Source: Bacteroides sp. | Lineage (GTDB): Bacteria; Bacteroidota; Bacteroidia; Bacteroidales; Bacteroidaceae | Assembly: GCA_022648295.1 (NCBI GenBank) | Contig: JALCME010000002.1 | Coordinates: 62,001 to 126,000, forward strand | Length of the DNA stretch: 64,000 bases | Reading direction: 5' to 3' | Shown here: piece by piece, positions 9,362 through 18,812 of the stretch | How the letters are laid out: every line of letters begins with the position of its first letter | How positions within the stretch are numbered: position 1 is the stretch's first letter | The notes under the pieces: generated by a model | The model's input: the letters and a program-made list of their open reading frames with translations, nothing else | What the model was told of the DNA's origin: nothing | The model's database searches: none | Translations under genes and position numbers: made by a program

Positions 9362-12196
9362 ATGATGAATTATCAAAGATATCTATCCTTTTTCTTCCTG
9401 TTTCTGCTCATCACGGTAGGAAACATACAGGCTAATCAGAAACCATGCGTGGTCAACTTCGCGCGCGACAACTACCATGCCGCCAATAAGAACTGGTCGA
9501 TAGGACAGGACGAGAAGGGTATCATGTACTTTGGAAACGACATCGGACTGTTGGAATCAGACGGCATGGAATGGAAGTTATACCAGACTCCCAACTCCAC
9601 CATTGTACGCGCCATTGCAGTAGAGTCGCACCAAGTCATCTATTCCGGCGGGACGGAAGATTTTGGCCGCTGGGACAGGGATTTATCGGGAAGTTTAAAA
9701 TATACCTCTTTAAAGGGACTACTCTCCAAAGACAACCATTTAAGTAACGAAAGTTTCTGGAAAATTTGGATTGATGGCAATAAAGTCTACTTCCAGTCAT
9801 TCAGCCACATCTACGTATACGACCATCACACCATTGAACAAAAGAGCGTTCCAAACGGCTTCTTCCTGCTGTTAAAGGTAAGGGATGAATTCTGGGTACA
9901 GGAAATGTACGGTCCGCTATACCGATTGAAGAACGGGGAAATGAATAAAATCCCGGAAAGCGACTTCCTGCGGGGCAAACTGGTCCGGGTCATCCTTCCC
10001 TACGAAAAGGATCGCTATCTGATAGGTCTCTCCTCCGGTGAAATATACCTGTATGATAAGAAGGACTTCACGCTTTGGAATCCATCCCTCTCCCATCGCC
10101 TCATAGGACAAGAGCTGAACAATGGCATCTATTCCGCGAAACGGAACACTTATTACCTCGGAACCCAACTAAGCGGCATTTACGAAGTGGATGCCACGGG
10201 AAACATACTCAACCATTTCTCTTCTCCCAATTCCCTGCAAAACAACACGATTCTCTCTATGTTTGAAGATGATCGTAAAAACATCTGGGCAGCCATGGAC
10301 CGTGGGCTGGCTTATATCCGCTACACCGACGGTCTGAGTTACTATCGGACAACGGATAGCGGACTGGGAGCCGTATATACGGCAACCCTCTGGAAAGGCA
10401 ACCTGCTCATCGGTACCAATCAGGGAGTATACTATACGCCACAAGAGAAGACAAACGATCTGGAAATGTTCTCTTCCTTCAAACTGATTGAAGGAACACA
10501 AGGACAAGTCTGGTCGCTCCAACAAATAGACGGTCACCTGTATTGCGGACATACCAACGGGCTTCTCGAAATAGACCCGAGCCTTACCATTCGCAAGCCT
10601 TACAATATAGGTACAGGGGTATATCGCATCTTTGAGGCCACTGTACACGAACAGAAAGTCCAGATCATCGTCACCTACCAGAATCTTTGCATCTTAAATG
10701 AGCAGACACACAAGATTACTGTCATGAGCCAGATCACAGACCCCATCTATAATGCAGAAGTCGACCACCTGGGAAACATTTGGCTGGAAACCGTCAGTCG
10801 GGGAGTATACAAATGCCGGCTGAACGAAGAGCTGAACGCATTCCGCTACTACACCTACTACGGTAACAGTACAGACAAGAATCTCCCCTCGCACCTTCTC
10901 TTACAGAAATCCGGCGGGCGAATACTCTTTTGGGGAAACAACCGCTTTTACCTGTATAATGAAGCAAGCGACTGTCTGGAACCCGATCCACACCTTAACG
11001 AATGCTTCAAAGAAATCAAGAACATCAAACGCATCATCCCCGTGAATAACGAAGAGAGTTGGGCCATTACCGGTTCATCCATTTACCGTTTCTTCTACGA
11101 CGGATACATTGCCCGCGTAAAAGAAGCCTATAAAGTGGAAACATCCAATCTGGCGCTGATCACAGCTTACGAGAATATTTCCGTACTCAACGATTCCCTG
11201 TCCCTCATCTGTCTGGATGCCGGCTTCATTCTTCACAATTCACACCAAAGCAAGCAGCAAAATGTGCAACTATCCGCCCCGAACCTCGAATTTATACACA
11301 TGGGCAACGGACAGAAAGGGAAATATGCTGATTTAAATCAAGACATCCACATCCCCTACAAAGATAATTCCGTCAACATCGGTTTTTCCGTAAATGCCGC
11401 CTTTGCCGGAAACTTATCCATAGAATATCTATTGGAAGGGGTGGACAATGACTGGAGTCATCCCGAACAGCGAAACAGCATTTTTTATGCCCGTCTGCCG
11501 CAAGGGCACTATACTCTGCGTTTGCGCACAACGGACGGACTGGGAAACTATTCAACCGATACCACACTGGAATTTAATATTTTACCTCCATGGTATCATA
11601 CCATCTGGTGGTATCTCGCCTGTGCCTTGATGGCCGTGGCATTCCTCTTCATCACTTTCTGTATGATGAAAAGGCGCCTGCAAGTTAAACATATCCGACG
11701 CATGAAAGCGCAGGAAGCCGCCCACCTGCGCATGCTCAACGAACAGTTGCAGACGGAGATAGAAGAAAAAGAAGCGGAACTATTTACACAAACCTCTTTT
11801 ATCATCCATAAGAACGAACTGATATTGAAACTTAAAGATATTGTAGATGAAATCGCTTCCAAGACTTCACAAAGGAATCTGTTGCCTTACTATAAAAAAA
11901 TAAATACACTTCTCTCGGATAACCTGGACACGGAAGAAGACTGGAAGATGTTTCTTATCAAGTTCGAGCAGAAACACCGCAACTTCTTTAAGAAGTTGAA
12001 AGAAGTATATCCGCAACTCACCAACAATGACCTGCGCCTTTGCGCCTGCCTTAAGCTCAACATGGAAACTAAAGACATTGCATCCTTAATGAACCTCTCC
12101 GTACGTGGTGTTGAGAACAATCGTTACCGGCTGCGTAAAAAGATAAACCTGAAATCCTCCCAAAATCTTAATGAATACTTCATGTCTATAGACTAG
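9362..12196 (+). CDS. Membrane-spanning sensor/regulator: beta-propeller, Y_Y_Y, LuxR-type HTH
   Basis: The open frame begins at 9305, but the ATG at 9362 is chosen: it starts a clean signal peptide (MMNYQRYLSFFFLFLLITVG) and follows a promoter-like -7 box. The 944-residue product has a periplasmic two-component-regulator-type beta-propeller (about 30-650), a Y_Y_Y immunoglobulin-like domain (about 660-742), one transmembrane segment (about 747-767), a charged coiled coil (about 770-830) and a C-terminal LuxR-type helix-turn-helix (about 880-935, LTNNDLRLCACLKLNMETKDIASLMNLS). There is no histidine kinase or receiver domain, so it is not a classic hybrid two-component system. It directly precedes susC and probably senses a glycan fragment in the periplasm and activates the PUL. 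Confidence 0.85.
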   Translation: MMNYQRYLSFFFLFLLITVGNIQANQKPCVVNFARDNYHAANKNWSIGQDEKGIMYFGNDIGLLESDGMEWKLYQTPNSTIVRAIAVESHQVIYSGGTEDFGRWDRDLSGSLKYTSLKGLLSKDNHLSNESFWKIWIDGNKVYFQSFSHIYVYDHHTIEQKSVPNGFFLLLKVRDEFWVQEMYGPLYRLKNGEMNKIPESDFLRGKLVRVILPYEKDRYLIGLSSGEIYLYDKKDFTLWNPSLSHRLIGQELNNGIYSAKRNTYYLGTQLSGIYEVDATGNILNHFSSPNSLQNNTILSMFEDDRKNIWAAMDRGLAYIRYTDGLSYYRTTDSGLGAVYTATLWKGNLLIGTNQGVYYTPQEKTNDLEMFSSFKLIEGTQGQVWSLQQIDGHLYCGHTNGLLEIDPSLTIRKPYNIGTGVYRIFEATVHEQKVQIIVTYQNLCILNEQTHKITVMSQITDPIYNAEVDHLGNIWLETVSRGVYKCRLNEELNAFRYYTYYGNSTDKNLPSHLLLQKSGGRILFWGNNRFYLYNEASDCLEPDPHLNECFKEIKNIKRIIPVNNEESWAITGSSIYRFFYDGYIARVKEAYKVETSNLALITAYENISVLNDSLSLICLDAGFILHNSHQSKQQNVQLSAPNLEFIHMGNGQKGKYADLNQDIHIPYKDNSVNIGFSVNAAFAGNLSIEYLLEGVDNDWSHPEQRNSIFYARLPQGHYTLRLRTTDGLGNYSTDTTLEFNILPPWYHTIWWYLACALMAVAFLFITFCMMKRRLQVKHIRRMKAQEAAHLRMLNEQLQTEIEEKEAELFTQTSFIIHKNELILKLKDIVDEIASKTSQRNLLPYYKKINTLLSDNLDTEEDWKMFLIKFEQKHRNFFKKLKEVYPQLTNNDLRLCACLKLNMETKDIASLMNLSVRGVENNRYRLRKKINLKSSQNLNEYFMSID

Positions 12197-12323
12197 ATAA
12201 CATGCTATTATACAGATAAATGTATCTTTTTGAGTAGTAAATGAGTAGCTACTTAATCTGTTAAATAACGGACTGGTGTATTTATGATGAGCGTTATTTT
12301 TATGTCTCATTTGTTTCAATCTA

Positions 12324-12331
12324 TACATTTG
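12324..12331 (+). promoter_or_regulatory. Candidate -7 element for the susC operon
   Basis: TACATTTG matches TAnnTTTG, 79 bases before the susC ATG. A TTTG at 12310-12313 is too close to serve as a normal -33 box, which fits a promoter needing an activator such as the upstream regulator. Confidence 0.35.
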
Positions 12332-12409
12332 TTTTCGATTTACTTTCATAGCAACGAGAAACAAATGAAGGATTAAATCAAAAGAGTTATCCATTAAAAA
12401 TTTAATGCA

Positions 12410-15400
12410 ATGAAAAAAATTCCTCTTATGAAAAAAGCCTCATGGCTAAAAGCTCATTTTTTAATAGTATGCTTTTTACTAACAAGCATATTTGCTTTTT
12501 CACAAGAAAAAGTTGTGACAGGTTCTGTTACCGACTCTTCCGGGGAACCACTAATAGGTGTATCCATTTTGGTACAAGGCACTACAAATGGAATAGTAAC
12601 CGATCTGAACGGGAAATACACCATCAAAGTTAAGCCAGGTGAAACTCTTGACTTCTCTTATATTGGTATGACAAAGCAAAGCGTCAAAGTGGGAAATCAA
12701 AGTATAATCAACATACAAATGAAAGATGATTCCCAAGTCCTCGCAGAAACAGTAGTCATTGGCTACGGTAGTGCTAAAAGACGAGATTTGACTGGAGCAA
12801 TCGGCAATGTCAATTCTGAATCACTGCTGAAGCAACCAGCTCTTAGCCCGGTACAATCGGCACAAGGCAAGATTTCCGGTGTTAATATAATCAATAATGA
12901 TGCTCCGGGCAGTACCCCGACTATTGTAATCCGGGGATTGGGAACGGCTCTTTCCGGTCGTGACCCTCTATATATTGTAGATGGATTCCCTGTTACGGAT
13001 ATTAAAAATATCAGTGCCTCGGATATTGTCTCCATGGACATCTTAAAGGACGCTTCATCCTCCTCTATTTATGGTATTCGTGCTGCCAACGGGGTTGTTA
13101 TTATAACAACCAAAAAAGGACAGGAAGGTAAAACCAAAATAGCAATTGATTCTTATTATGGAATAAAGAATGTATCGAATAAAGTAAAAATGGCCAATGC
13201 CAGTCAATATATCAACTATTTCAATGAGAATCAAACGTCAACAGGTGCTTCATGGCAACTGGCTGATGTAGCCAAACAAGGCTATAACACCGACTGGTAT
13301 GATGAACTGACCCAGACAGGGACATTCAACAACAACTCCATTTCATTGACAGGTGGAGGCAAGAGCATTGACTATTTTTTTAGCTACAATTATTATAAGG
13401 AAAACGGTATACTGGACAACCAAGACTATCAACGCTCTACCATACGCAACAACAATACGTACAAACTCTTCGATAATCGTTTGTCGATCAAACAAAACTT
13501 AAACGTATCCTTCACCCGCGAACACCAAAAACCTTATGATGCTTTCACCGAAGCATATCGCCAATCTCCTCTTGTTCCTGTAATGTATGCAAACGGACGT
13601 TATGGACAGCCATTTGTTAATACAACTACCGGAGTCGTAACTTATGAGGCTGGAACAGGAGAAACAGTCGGCAAACTGAATTCTATCGGCAATCCATTGT
13701 TCACGGTTGACAATTATAATCAATACAACAAGACCGTTACTATTCAGGGAGGAATAGACGGGGAGCTAAAGATAACAGACTTCTTAAAGTTCAATTCACG
13801 ATTCGGAGCAACAAAATATTACTCCAATGAAAGAAATTTCAGCAACATAAAGAATGCCTGGTTAAATGCTGATCCAACCCGTACCGAAAGCGATTTCGAA
13901 AGTCTGAAAGAGAGCAATGCAGGAGTAACCACTTATGCTAATAATTCTCTGCAATTTGTTAAGAATGAAACATTCAGATGGGTTTGGGAGAACTTCTTTT
14001 CTTTCGACAAGTCTTTCGATAAACACCATATTAGTGCTACACTCGGAGCTTCACGCGAAAAATACAACATTGGAAATACAAGCACTCTCAAGGGATATGA
14101 CGTTCCCGATAAATCACAATACTGGAGCATTAGCCATGCTTCTGGTGATTATACAACTGACGACATCATCCAGTATGATTATACTCCTACTGCATTGGCT
14201 TCATACTTTGCACGCGTACAATACAATTACGCTAATAAATACTATTTCTCTGGTACGTTACGTCGCGACGGTTCAAGTACATTCAAATCAAGCAACAGTT
14301 ATTGGGGAACATTCCCATCATTCGGACTGGGATGGACCATCACGAATGAAAGCTTCATGCAGAACATCAAATGGCTGGAGTATTTGAAACTGAGAGGAAA
14401 CTGGGGAAAATTAGGAAATCAGAACGTACCTTTGAATGTATCCCAAATTCTGACCTCAACAGGTAGTTCAAACTACAACTATGTACTTGGCTCCAATCAG
14501 GCATTAGTATATGGTGCAGCATTCGGAACACCTGCAGTAGGATTATCTTGGGAAATAACCAAAGAGTGGGGATTAGGAGCTGACTTCTCCTTGTTCAACA
14601 GCCGTCTGTCTGGAACCATTGACTATTATAATAAGACCAATACCAATGCAATCCTGAATATCTCACCCATATCGGATTCAATGTACTCGGATGATTATTA
14701 CGACCACGCTGCAAAAATCAATAACAGGGGATTGGAAGTAAGTCTGTCTTGGAAAGACCAATTTGCCAACGGGTTAAAATACGATATTAGTGTAAACGTT
14801 TCACATAACACTAACGAGGTCAAGGAAGTTAATTCCAGCTATACCGGACAAACAGGTGGAAGCCTCTCAAACGGACAAATAACAAAGAAATTGGCAAAAG
14901 GCGAACCTGTCTTTGCATGGTGGATGTGGGAAACAGACGGAGTATGGCAAAATCAGGCCGAAATTGACGCTAATCCTCATTATGGCTCGCCCAAACCTGG
15001 ATATTTGAAATATAAAGATCAGAATGGTGATAAAGTAATAGACGATAGGGACAAAGTCTTTTTGGGCTCTTACCTGCCTACTTACAATTATGGCCTCCAT
15101 ATCGGATTGAACTATAAACAAATAGATTTTAATATTGACGGATATGGTGTTGGTGGTAATAAAGTATATAACGGACTAAAAGGTACCCGTATCAATGGCG
15201 GCGAGAATATTTCATATGATACCTATAAGAACAGATGGACCGGTGAAAATTCAACGAACAGTAATCCGGGTGCAGGCAGGGACTCTTATGCTTCCAGCTA
15301 TTACCTGGAAAGCGGTGCCTTCTTCCGCATTAACAACATTACTTTAGGATACACTTTCAATGATATAATCATGAAAGGCTCTAACCTCCGGCTTTATTTA

Positions 15401-15553
15401 ACGGCACAAAATCCGTTTATAATCACAGGCTATAAAGGTTATTCACCAGAAGTAACAACTACCGACGGAGCACCAAACGGAACAACGGGTATTGAACTAT
15501 CTGCTTATCCTACAACCCGTAACTTCCTCGTAGGACTAAATTTATCATTTTAA
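12410..15553 (+). CDS. SusC/RagA-family TonB-dependent outer-membrane transporter
   Basis: 1047 residues. A signal peptide (cleavage near SQE, residues 31-33) is followed by a carboxypeptidase-regulatory-like domain (about 36-106), a TonB box (ETVVIGYG, 113-120), the plug (about 121-235) and a 22-strand barrel ending in the typical terminal aromatic (GLNLSF). The protein forms the import channel capped by the SusD lipoprotein encoded 21 bases downstream. There is no N-terminal STN domain, matching control by the membrane-spanning regulator rather than by an ECF sigma/FecR pair. Neighbouring GH144 and GH3 genes suggest the cargo is beta-1,2-gluco-oligosaccharides. Met7 is an alternative start. 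Confidence 0.95.
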   Translation: MKKIPLMKKASWLKAHFLIVCFLLTSIFAFSQEKVVTGSVTDSSGEPLIGVSILVQGTTNGIVTDLNGKYTIKVKPGETLDFSYIGMTKQSVKVGNQSIINIQMKDDSQVLAETVVIGYGSAKRRDLTGAIGNVNSESLLKQPALSPVQSAQGKISGVNIINNDAPGSTPTIVIRGLGTALSGRDPLYIVDGFPVTDIKNISASDIVSMDILKDASSSSIYGIRAANGVVIITTKKGQEGKTKIAIDSYYGIKNVSNKVKMANASQYINYFNENQTSTGASWQLADVAKQGYNTDWYDELTQTGTFNNNSISLTGGGKSIDYFFSYNYYKENGILDNQDYQRSTIRNNNTYKLFDNRLSIKQNLNVSFTREHQKPYDAFTEAYRQSPLVPVMYANGRYGQPFVNTTTGVVTYEAGTGETVGKLNSIGNPLFTVDNYNQYNKTVTIQGGIDGELKITDFLKFNSRFGATKYYSNERNFSNIKNAWLNADPTRTESDFESLKESNAGVTTYANNSLQFVKNETFRWVWENFFSFDKSFDKHHISATLGASREKYNIGNTSTLKGYDVPDKSQYWSISHASGDYTTDDIIQYDYTPTALASYFARVQYNYANKYYFSGTLRRDGSSTFKSSNSYWGTFPSFGLGWTITNESFMQNIKWLEYLKLRGNWGKLGNQNVPLNVSQILTSTGSSNYNYVLGSNQALVYGAAFGTPAVGLSWEITKEWGLGADFSLFNSRLSGTIDYYNKTNTNAILNISPISDSMYSDDYYDHAAKINNRGLEVSLSWKDQFANGLKYDISVNVSHNTNEVKEVNSSYTGQTGGSLSNGQITKKLAKGEPVFAWWMWETDGVWQNQAEIDANPHYGSPKPGYLKYKDQNGDKVIDDRDKVFLGSYLPTYNYGLHIGLNYKQIDFNIDGYGVGGNKVYNGLKGTRINGGENISYDTYKNRWTGENSTNSNPGAGRDSYASSYYLESGAFFRINNITLGYTFNDIIMKGSNLRLYLTAQNPFIITGYKGYSPEVTTTDGAPNGTTGIELSAYPTTRNFLVGLNLSF

Positions 15554-15574
15554 AAACCATAAAAATATAAAACT

Positions 15575-16999
15575 ATGAAATATTTATATATAAAAGTCAC
15601 TTCTGTATTGCTGCTGCTATTTATGATAGCTTGTAACGATAGTGATTTTCTTGACGTGAAATCTCGGGAGAAAGTTGAAGCAGGAGATAGTGGAGAGGTT
15701 TATGAACCTATTTCCTTTGTAAATGGAATATATGGAATGTTCACTGACTGGAACTATGCCTTTTCATACTTAGGCATCACAGAAATTATTTCAGATAACG
15801 CAGATAAAGGAAGTTCCGCATCCGACACCGGATCAGACAAAGATATATTGGATAATCTGACCTACACTAGTACTGACGGATCTATTCAGGCAATGTGGCA
15901 ACATTGGTACAAATCAATTGGCCGGGCCACTGCATCCATAGAATACACCACATCTTATGGCTTAACCGACCAAAGCTACAAGAACCGTTTAATAGGTGAA
16001 GCTCGTTTCTTAAGAGCATTAAATTACTTTTTCCTTGTACGTGGATGGGGAGCTGTTCCAATACAGGACCAAGATTTAGTACTCCGCGCTTCTGTTGATG
16101 ACGTGTATACTTACATAGAGAATGACCTGCTGGCTGCTGCACAATCATTACCTTTAAAAAGCCAATACGGATCGGAAGATTTGGGACGGGCCACAAAAGG
16201 AGCTGCCCAAGCTTTGTTATCCAAGGTTTACTTATACGAAAAGAAATGGCAAAAAGCCTATGACTACGCAGATTCCGTCATTACATCAGGGCAATATTCT
16301 TTGGAACCCGATTATTCGGTACTTTGGAGAGCTTCCTCTGAAAATGGAGTAGAATCAATCTTTGAATTCCAAGCCCGTGGTGAATCAGTGGCTCACGGAG
16401 TACAACAATACTCGCAAACGCAAGGAGCACGTGGTACTACCGGATGGGGTTGGGGATTCAATGTTCCCTCAGAGAATCTATTGGAAGACTTCAATGATTC
16501 AAAAGATACCATTCGTCGTGATGCAACAATCATTTTTAGAAACTCTACTCTTTGGGATGGCCGCGTAGTTGGAGCAACAGAAAACCCTATGTATAACCTA
16601 AAAGCATATTCTAGTGCAAATGCAGGAGCTAGTGACACCGATAAGAACATCAGATATTTACGTTTGGGAGAGATCTACCTTATCAGAGCAGAAGCTGCTG
16701 ATGAGCTGGGAAATACGCCACAAGCTAAAAAAGACCTGAACAAAATTAGAGAAAGAGTAAAACTGAGCGATGTAGAAAGCACAGACCAAGCAGAGTTGCT
16801 TAAAGCAATCTGGCACGAACGTCGGTTAGAACTTGCTATGGAGCATGACAGATGGTTTGATCTCATTCGTACCGGACAGGCTGGAGCAGTAATGCGTGCC
16901 CTTGGAAAACCATTTGTGGATGGTAAACACGAATTATTCCCCATCCCTAATGCCCAGTTACTTTCCACTCCGGGAATGACGCAAAATCCAAATTGGTAA
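15575..16999 (+). CDS. SusD/RagB-family glycan-binding lipoprotein
   Basis: 474 residues with a lipoprotein signal (lipobox MIAC, Cys20), so surface-anchored. The family's TPR-like helical scaffold is visible in blocks such as IGEARFLRALNYFFLVRGWG (about 146-165) and RYLRLGEIYLIRAEA. The C-terminal EHDRWFDLIRTGQ and LFPIPNAQL blocks are typical of SusD proteins. Slightly short for the family (commonly 500-600). It pairs with the SusC encoded just upstream and delivers oligosaccharide. A palindromic 106-bp element sits between this gene and the next glycosidase gene. Confidence 0.95.
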   Translation: MKYLYIKVTSVLLLLFMIACNDSDFLDVKSREKVEAGDSGEVYEPISFVNGIYGMFTDWNYAFSYLGITEIISDNADKGSSASDTGSDKDILDNLTYTSTDGSIQAMWQHWYKSIGRATASIEYTTSYGLTDQSYKNRLIGEARFLRALNYFFLVRGWGAVPIQDQDLVLRASVDDVYTYIENDLLAAAQSLPLKSQYGSEDLGRATKGAAQALLSKVYLYEKKWQKAYDYADSVITSGQYSLEPDYSVLWRASSENGVESIFEFQARGESVAHGVQQYSQTQGARGTTGWGWGFNVPSENLLEDFNDSKDTIRRDATIIFRNSTLWDGRVVGATENPMYNLKAYSSANAGASDTDKNIRYLRLGEIYLIRAEAADELGNTPQAKKDLNKIRERVKLSDVESTDQAELLKAIWHERRLELAMEHDRWFDLIRTGQAGAVMRALGKPFVDGKHELFPIPNAQLLSTPGMTQNPNW

Positions 17000-17018
17000 A
17001 ATGCATTGGATACATAGT

Positions 17019-17132
17019 TAAATGAAAGGCTGTGTCAAAAGCCTTAAACTTATCCGTCTCGTCCTTTATTACAACTGTTTCTACACAAGAGGACAACGAT
17101 AGAATAAAGCTTTTGACACAACCTCTCATAAA
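17019..17132. mobile_element. 106-bp palindromic MITE-like element with candidate TAAA target duplication
   Basis: The ends at 17023-17045 and 17106-17128 are inverted repeats (TGAAAGGCTGTGTCAAAAGC against TGAGAGGTTGTGTCAAAAGC) with few mismatches. The similarity continues more weakly inward (GTCCT on both arms), so the element is one long imperfect palindrome. TAAA flanks both sides (17019-17022 and 17129-17132). No coding capacity. It may be a non-autonomous insertion or a remnant. In RNA it would fold into a long hairpin between susD and the GH144 gene and could reduce downstream expression. Confidence 0.5.
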
Positions 17133-17156
17133 TTTGATGGTCAGAAGAAAACATTA

Positions 17157-18809
17157 ATGAAAAAGGCTTATTACATATATATCATATTCCTCTTAATTCT
17201 ATCGGGTTCTTGCAGTAAAGGAGAAAACCCCGATAATAATGAAGGATTATCATTAGTCAATATAGCTATAGACGACCAGTCCAATAAAGAGACATTCGCA
17301 AATATAAACTCAAACCTGACAGTACATCTTACTTTCTCAGAGAACATCGATTCAACAACAACAAAGTATATTACACTTAAAGATACAACCAACGATTATA
17401 TAGATCTTAACTATCAGGTATCAGGCAGTCAGGTTACTGTCAGAAGTGATGCCAATTTATCTTCTTATTCGTCTTACAAACTTACACTTGGAAGTGGATT
17501 AAAGTCCATTACAGGTGATGCATTATCCGATCCAAAAACATACAACCTTACAACATCTCTTGATACACTTGATAAATATCCAAGGATAAGCGATACGGAT
17601 TTACTTACATTAGTTCAAAAGCAAACTTTTAAATATTTCTGGGATTTCGGGCATCCGACATCAGGCATGGCACGAGAAAGAAGTTCTTCGGGCAATATTG
17701 TTACCACAGGAGGTACAGGATTTGGCATTATGTCAATAATCGTCGGTATTAAAAGGAATTTCATCACCAGGGAAGAAGGACTTACAAGGGTTCGGAAAAT
17801 TGCAGACTTCTTATCAGAAAAATGTACCAGATATCACGGGGCCTTTTCCCATTGGATAAACGGGGAATCAGGAGAAACAATCAAATTTAGTACTTATGAT
17901 GATGGTGCCGATATTGTAGAGACCTCCTTTCTGTTTGAAGGTTTACTCGTAGCACGCCAATACTTCGATAAAGAGACCGAAGAGGAATCATCATTGCGGA
18001 GTCTTATCGCTAGGCTTTGGGAAGGTGTGGAATGGAGTTGGTTCCAGCAAGATAATCAAAACGTACTCTATTGGCACTGGAGCCCAAACTACGCATGGCA
18101 GATGAACATGCAAATAAACGGATGGGACGAAGCTCTGATCACTTACATTTTGGCTGCTGCTTCCCCTACCTACTCCATATCGAAAGAGGTTTATGAAAAC
18201 GGCTGGGCCGGAAAAGGCAGTATAATTAATGGAAGTAGTTACTACGGATATACCCTCCCACTGGGAAGTGCATATGGCGGACCCTTGTTTTATAGCCATT
18301 ACTCCTTTCTGGGGCTCAACCCAAATGGGCTGAGTGACCAGTATGCAGACTATTGGGAGCAGAATACACATCATGCACTTATTAATTATCAATATTGTAT
18401 TAATAATCCAAAAGGGTATGAATATTACGGAAAAAACTGCTGGGGACTGACCGCCAGTGATGGAAATAATGGTTACAGCGCCTACTCTCCGACAAACGAT
18501 CAAGGCGTGATTGCTCCTACAGCCGCCCTTTCATCAATGCCATACACATATGAACAATCCATGGAAGCATTGAGATTCTTTTACTATAAATTAGGCGATA
18601 AAATATGGTCGGATTACGGTTTTACGGATGCCTTCAATTTAGATCAGAGATGGTTTGACGATGAATATCTGGCTATTGACCAAGGCCCCATAATTATCAT
18701 GATTGAGAACTACCGTACCGGATTAATATGGAATCTCTTTATGCAAATAGATGATATCAAACAGGGATTAAAGAAATTAGGGTTTCAAAGTTCAAATTAT
18801 AACAAATAA
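17157..18809 (+). CDS. GH144-type (glycoamylase-fold) lipoprotein with N-terminal Ig-like domain
   Basis: 550 residues. The lipoprotein signal ends at SGSC (Cys20). A bacterial Ig-like domain (about 30-135, VHLTFSENIDS...) precedes the (alpha/alpha)6 catalytic domain (about 150-545). The opening LLTLVQKQTFKYFWDF, the TTGGTGFGIMSIIVGI block and the QNVLYWHWSPNY block are typical of the glycoamylase Pfam family that contains GH144. GH144 members characterised in Chitinophaga and Parabacteroides act on beta-1,2-glucan. With the adjacent GH3, surface endo- or sophorose-releasing activity is the best prediction. Overall similarity to the second copy at 21399 is clear, but that copy lacks the Ig domain. 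Exact mode of action is inferred. Confidence 0.85.
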   Translation: MKKAYYIYIIFLLILSGSCSKGENPDNNEGLSLVNIAIDDQSNKETFANINSNLTVHLTFSENIDSTTTKYITLKDTTNDYIDLNYQVSGSQVTVRSDANLSSYSSYKLTLGSGLKSITGDALSDPKTYNLTTSLDTLDKYPRISDTDLLTLVQKQTFKYFWDFGHPTSGMARERSSSGNIVTTGGTGFGIMSIIVGIKRNFITREEGLTRVRKIADFLSEKCTRYHGAFSHWINGESGETIKFSTYDDGADIVETSFLFEGLLVARQYFDKETEEESSLRSLIARLWEGVEWSWFQQDNQNVLYWHWSPNYAWQMNMQINGWDEALITYILAAASPTYSISKEVYENGWAGKGSIINGSSYYGYTLPLGSAYGGPLFYSHYSFLGLNPNGLSDQYADYWEQNTHHALINYQYCINNPKGYEYYGKNCWGLTASDGNNGYSAYSPTNDQGVIAPTAALSSMPYTYEQSMEALRFFYYKLGDKIWSDYGFTDAFNLDQRWFDDEYLAIDQGPIIIMIENYRTGLIWNLFMQIDDIKQGLKKLGFQSSNYNK

Positions 18810-18812
18810 CAA

